This document shows, piece by piece, positions 60,797 to 64,000 of a DNA stretch of 64,000 nt; the stretch's first letter is position 1; every line of letters starts with the position of its first letter. This DNA is from an uncultured Bacteroidales bacterium (GTDB lineage Bacteria; Bacteroidota; Bacteroidia; Bacteroidales; Lentimicrobiaceae), in NCBI GenBank assembly GCA_937894795.1, contig CALCQV010000101.1, positions 21,351 to 85,350 on the forward strand, read 5' to 3'. Position numbers and translations under genes: made by a program. The notes under the pieces were generated by a model. The model saw nothing but the letters and a program-made list of their open reading frames with translations. It was not told the origin of the DNA and searched no databases.

Positions 60797-61486
60797 ATGA
60801 AATCAAAACGCTCTTTTCTTGTAATAATTATCTGTTTGATGATGATTGTTCCAAATATTGCTTCAGCGCAATACAGATCTTTCATTCTTGGCATCAAGGC
60901 AGCCCCTTCCATTAGTTGGATGACAACCAACCAGGATGATTATAGTTCTGAAGGCGCCAAGATAGGTTTTTCATGGGGTGTTACATCTGAGTTCTATTTT
61001 GCCAAGAACTATGCTTTAGCTACCGGGCTGCAGTTTTTATATACCGGCGGCAAGCTGTCATATCCTGAAGTTAAGGAAGGCGTTGCCGTTTCACTAACCC
61101 GTGATTATCGTATCAGGTTCCTTGAAATTCCAGCCGTGCTTAAACTTAAAACAAATGAAATAGGCAGTTTTAAGTATTTCGGGCAAATAGGCCTGGGCTT
61201 TGGTGTTCGTATGAATTCTAAAGGTGAAGATGAATATCGACTGAATGGCCAAACTATTCTGGAAGACTATTCTGATATTGACTCTGACACAAGGCTTTTC
61301 AGAACTTCCATGATTATCGGCGCCGGCGTTGAATATCCATTTGATAATAACACTTCTCTTGTTGCAGGGGTAAACTTTAATAATGGATTTACAAATGCTT
61401 TGAAAGGGAAGAATTCCGTTAATATTTATAACGAACACCGGGCTAAAACCAACTTTATTGAGCTTAGTCTGGGAGTGATGTTCTAA
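60797..61486 (+). CDS. Outer-membrane beta-barrel protein (PorT family-like)
   Basis: 229 residues: signal peptide (IIICLMMIVPNIASAQ), then the PorT-family pattern FILGIKAAPSISWM, GFSWGVTSEFYFAKNYALATGLQFLY (in part), the conserved FLEIPAVLKLKTNEIG strand, FGQIGLGFGVRM, and terminal strand FIELSLGVMF. PorT is an outer-membrane component needed for type IX secretion; several relatives have other or unknown roles, so the link is suggestive only. It is divergent from the barrel at 59967 and upstream of nadE (51-base gap). Confidence 0.82.
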   Translation: MKSKRSFLVIIICLMMIVPNIASAQYRSFILGIKAAPSISWMTTNQDDYSSEGAKIGFSWGVTSEFYFAKNYALATGLQFLYTGGKLSYPEVKEGVAVSLTRDYRIRFLEIPAVLKLKTNEIGSFKYFGQIGLGFGVRMNSKGEDEYRLNGQTILEDYSDIDSDTRLFRTSMIIGAGVEYPFDNNTSLVAGVNFNNGFTNALKGKNSVNIYNEHRAKTNFIELSLGVMF

Positions 61487-61537
61487 ATCGGCAGAACCCG
61501 CTTCCACTGATTTTTTTCTTAATCTATCTTTTACAAA

Positions 61538-63184
61538 ATGAAGATTGCATTAGTGCAGTACAATTTCCTTATTGGCGATTTCCTGCATAATAAATCACAT
61601 ATACTTGAAGGAATAAGCCTGGCCGCTGATGCAGGTGCTGATTTGGTAATTTTCCCTGAACTGGCTTTGACCGGTTACCCGCCACGTGATTTCCTTGAAT
61701 TTCATGACTTTATAAGCAAGTGCGAATCCAATATGCATGATATTGCACTTTATTGTAAGGATATAGCTGCTATCATTGGAGCCCCTTCCCGAAATACTAC
61801 CGGTAAAGGAAAGCCACTCTTTAATTCAGCCTGGTTTCTGAATAACGGCACGGTTGAATACATTGCCAATAAGGCACTGTTGCCCAACTATGATGTGTTT
61901 GATGAATATCGCTATTTTGAACCTTCCAAAGGCTTCGGATTCGTTGATTATAAAGGCAAGCGACTGGTTTTAACTGTTTGTGAGGATATTTGGAATACTG
62001 CTGAAATTCCCATGTACTCATTCTCACCGCTTGATGAGGTTAATTCCATTAATCCTGATATTATCATTAATATCAGTGCTTCCCCATTCAATTACAACCA
62101 GGCAATAATCCGTAAGGAAGTGCTTCGTGCCAATGCTGCCAGGTATGGCAAACCCATAGTATATGTAAACCATACGGGGGCACAAACCGAGCTTATTTTC
62201 GATGGGAATTCAATGGTGTGTGATGCAGCTGGTAATATCAAAGATCAACTTGCCAGTTTCAAAGAGGAAATTCGTATCGTAGAGATCACAGAAGATTATT
62301 ATAGTAAAGGCACACCGGTAAAACAGGTAAGTTCAATTGAAGTTCCTTCTATTGAGTTAATCCATGATGCACTTGTATTGGGCATACGCGATTACTTTAT
62401 CAAGATGGGATTTAAAAAGGCCATACTGGGGCTGTCGGGGGGAATTGACTCTGCCATAACCATGGTACTGGCGGCTGAAGCCCTCGGGGCTCAAAATGTT
62501 AAAGGCGTATTGCTCCCGTCACAATTCTCTTCAAACCACTCTGTTAATGATGCTGTTCAGTTGGCTGAAAACCTCAATTGTCCTTATGAAACCATACCTA
62601 TTGAGGAAGCTGTCAATGCTACCAATAAATCCTTGTCACCACTGTTTGCAGGACTTGTATCTGACGTTACGGAAGAGAATATCCAGGCTCGTATTAGAGG
62701 GGTCATTCTTATGGCCCTTTCCAATAAGTTTGGCTATATACTGCTGAATACCAGTAACAAGAGTGAAGCTGCCGTGGGTTATGGAACCCTGTATGGCGAT
62801 ATGTGCGGCGGATTGTCAGTGCTGGGTGATGTGTATAAAACCGATGTATACAAACTGGCACATTACATAAATCGTGATAAAGAGATCATTCCCAATAATA
62901 CCATTGTCAAACCGCCTTCAGCCGAGTTGAGGCCCGATCAGAAAGACAGTGATTCATTGCCTGATTATGGCCTGCTTGACCAGATTCTTTATCTCTATAT
63001 TGAAATGCAGAAGAGCGCCACTGAGATAATAAAGAAGGGTTATGATGAAACTACGGTAACCAGGGTCATTGGCATGGTTAACAGGAGTGAATGGAAGAGA
63101 TACCAGTCACCTCCCATACTCAGGGTTTCGCCCAAGGCATTTGGCATGGGAAGAAGAATGCCTATTGTAGCCCGGTACCTGTAA
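61538..63184 (+). CDS. nadE: Glutamine-dependent NAD+ synthetase
   Basis: Makes NAD+ from nicotinate adenine dinucleotide, using ammonia channelled from glutamine. 548 residues in two domains. The nitrilase-type glutaminase domain (1-255) has the catalytic Glu41 (FPELALTGYPP), Lys112 (NKALLPNYDVF) and Cys148 (LTVCEDIW). The synthetase domain has the PP-loop motif GLSGGIDSA (residues 298-306), TSNKSEAAVGYGTLYGD and the C-terminal KRYQSPPILRVSPKAFG. Length is typical of the glutamine-dependent form. Its stop touches that of the convergent NifU-domain gene. Confidence 0.97.
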   Translation: MKIALVQYNFLIGDFLHNKSHILEGISLAADAGADLVIFPELALTGYPPRDFLEFHDFISKCESNMHDIALYCKDIAAIIGAPSRNTTGKGKPLFNSAWFLNNGTVEYIANKALLPNYDVFDEYRYFEPSKGFGFVDYKGKRLVLTVCEDIWNTAEIPMYSFSPLDEVNSINPDIIINISASPFNYNQAIIRKEVLRANAARYGKPIVYVNHTGAQTELIFDGNSMVCDAAGNIKDQLASFKEEIRIVEITEDYYSKGTPVKQVSSIEVPSIELIHDALVLGIRDYFIKMGFKKAILGLSGGIDSAITMVLAAEALGAQNVKGVLLPSQFSSNHSVNDAVQLAENLNCPYETIPIEEAVNATNKSLSPLFAGLVSDVTEENIQARIRGVILMALSNKFGYILLNTSNKSEAAVGYGTLYGDMCGGLSVLGDVYKTDVYKLAHYINRDKEIIPNNTIVKPPSAELRPDQKDSDSLPDYGLLDQILYLYIEMQKSATEIIKKGYDETTVTRVIGMVNRSEWKRYQSPPILRVSPKAFGMGRRMPIVARYL

Positions 63185-63436
63185 TTAAATATTCAGCGCT
63201 TCAACTGATTTAATTTCAGGCAGTGCCTTGCGCATAGCCTCTTCAACGCCATTTTTCAATGTCATACGGCTGAATGGGCATGACCCGCATGATCCCTGTA
63301 GCTCAACATTTACTACATTGTCCTCTGTTAATTCAACAAAATGGATATCACCACCGTCAGCCTGCAGATAAGGCCTTATTTGATCTATTACGTTCTTGAC
63401 TTTGGTGGTTAATTCAGTACGATTGTCAGTAGTCAT
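63185..63436 (-). CDS. NifU C-terminal-domain Fe-S scaffold protein
   Basis: 83 residues consisting of a single Nfu domain: VIDQIRPYLQADGGDIHFVEL, then QGSCGSCPFSRMTLKNGVEEAMR with the cluster-binding CxxC (Cys50, Cys53). Such proteins hold and deliver a 4Fe-4S cluster. It lies 26 bases downstream of mrp on the same strand, so the pair is likely an Fe-S assembly operon. Confidence 0.93.
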   Translation of the reverse strand: MTTDNRTELTTKVKNVIDQIRPYLQADGGDIHFVELTEDNVVNVELQGSCGSCPFSRMTLKNGVEEAMRKALPEIKSVEALNI

Positions 63437-63462
63437 AATTTTTTATATTGATATTCTGATGA

Positions 63463-64000
63463 TTAATGTGTTATTTGAACGGGCTTTGTGGGCTCAAGTG
63501 TTACATTGCGTATGGCAATCTGTTGTGCGGTTGTTTCTGCCAGCGTCTTGAAGGCTTTGGATACCGGTGAATTATCGTGCGAGGCAATCGGCATGCCGTT
63601 ATCGCCTGATTCTCTGATTCCCTGTACCAGTGGTATCTGTCCAAGCAGTGGAATGTTATACTCCTCAGCCAATTTCTTGCCACCCTCTTTTCCGAAGATA
63701 TAGTACTTATTATCGGGCAATTCCTCGGGAGTGAACCACGACATGTTTTCAATGAGTCCAAGAATCGGTACATTTATATTCTCCTGTGAGAACATGCCAA
63801 TAGCCTTACGGGCATCAGCCAATGCTACTTCCTGAGGCGTGGTGACTATTGCAACACCGGTAACTGAAAGGTTCTGAACAATGGTAAGGTGGATATCGCC
63901 GGTTCCGGGAGGCATGTCAAGCACCAAATAATCAAGTTCACCCCAGTCGGCTTCCGTAAATAATTGTGTCAATGCATTGGATGCCATAGGGCCCCTCCAT
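63463..64000 (-). CDS. mrp: Mrp/ApbC-type Fe-S carrier ATPase, C-terminal part
   Basis: The frame is open to the right edge, so the N-terminus, P-loop and any DUF59 domain lie outside the window. About 178 codons are visible: WRGPMASNALTQLF, then LDYLVLDMPPGTGDIHLTI (Walker B-like), TTPQEVALADARKAI, GLIENMSWF and PLLGQIPLVQGIRESGDNGMP. These identify the Mrp/NBP35 family, which binds and transfers 4Fe-4S clusters. The family's CxxC reads NMSWF without cysteines here, as in some Bacteroidota members. Cotranscribed with the Nfu gene. Confidence 0.93.
   Translation of the reverse strand, partial: WRGPMASNALTQLFTEADWGELDYLVLDMPPGTGDIHLTIVQNLSVTGVAIVTTPQEVALADARKAIGMFSQENINVPILGLIENMSWFTPEELPDNKYYIFGKEGGKKLAEEYNIPLLGQIPLVQGIRESGDNGMPIASHDNSPVSKAFKTLAETTAQQIAIRNVTLEPTKPVQITH

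Noticed and set aside
61094..61507. 137-codon minus-strand frame opposite the second barrel gene
   Set aside because: Shadow of the PorT-like gene; no recognisable domain and the wrong strand for the clear signal peptide and barrel pattern.

Overview
The window is chromosomal DNA from a member of the Bacteroidota, probably a free-living, Bacteroidales-like or Marinilabiliales-like lineage; the genus cannot be fixed from sequence alone. The evidence is AT-rich DNA, recurrent TAnnTTTG promoter boxes with few Shine-Dalgarno sequences, SecA with a large N-terminal insertion and a C-terminal zinc motif, a GldB gliding lipoprotein, two secreted peptidases with type IX secretion C-terminal domains, PorT-like outer-membrane barrels, DUF5686, and short archaeal/eukaryal-type ProRS. 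Genes are densely packed and intact. I saw no tRNA, rRNA, insertion sequence, prophage or CRISPR array. The only gene-free stretch over 300 bases is 61-440.

Layout. 1-60: start of a secreted-protein gene running off the left edge. 441-7301: guaB, then three consecutive SurA/PpiC-type periplasmic chaperone genes and a MoxR ATPase. 7470-11685: an adaptor / MacB-like permease / TolC export operon with no ATPase of its own. 11687-16940: a peroxiredoxin homologue that has lost its catalytic residues, mazG, a PagL-like lipid A deacylase, a DUF2807 lipoprotein and proS. 17072-20396: a very Tyr-rich repeat lipoprotein and a FadL/OmpP1-like porin. 20473-24026 (minus strand): TPR, zinc-ribbon coiled-coil and Nif3-like genes. 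24166-28976: lpxK, purine nucleoside phosphorylase, a thioredoxin-like lipoprotein without CxxC, lpxH and ppx. 29061-33094: a molybdenum-cofactor cluster (moeA, a short moaA, moaC, an unknown four-helix membrane protein, a MOSC::MogA fusion). 33275-42933: HD protein, DivIC, PriA, YpfJ-type protease, RNA methyltransferase, thioesterase, OsmC, a two-component system and a MazG-like enzyme. 43048-54706: DUF5686 barrel, frr, pyrH, a tandem pair of secreted M28 peptidases, secA and a small DUF2795 protein. 54816-64000: cobalamin adenosyltransferase, LolD/MacB-type ATPase, methyltransferase, comM, DUF1289, gldB, two small barrels, nadE, a NifU-domain protein and the 3' part of mrp.

How the parts fit. 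Much of the window serves the envelope: Sec export (SecA), periplasmic folding (three PPIase-family proteins), type IX secretion substrates (two M28 peptidases), lipid A synthesis and trimming (LpxK, LpxH, PagL-like enzyme) and efflux. The rest is housekeeping: purine metabolism and nucleotide clean-up, translation, replication restart, cell division, NAD and Fe-S assembly.

I found no clear-cut new defence or mobile system. The observations most worth following are the peroxiredoxin homologue lacking every catalytic residue (11687-12268), the condensed molybdenum-cofactor cluster with a shortened MoaA and an unknown membrane protein (30314-33094), the Tyr-rich repeat lipoprotein (17072-18877), the CxxxCxH sensor region of the histidine kinase (40536-41828), and small repeat or operator-like elements upstream of several genes.
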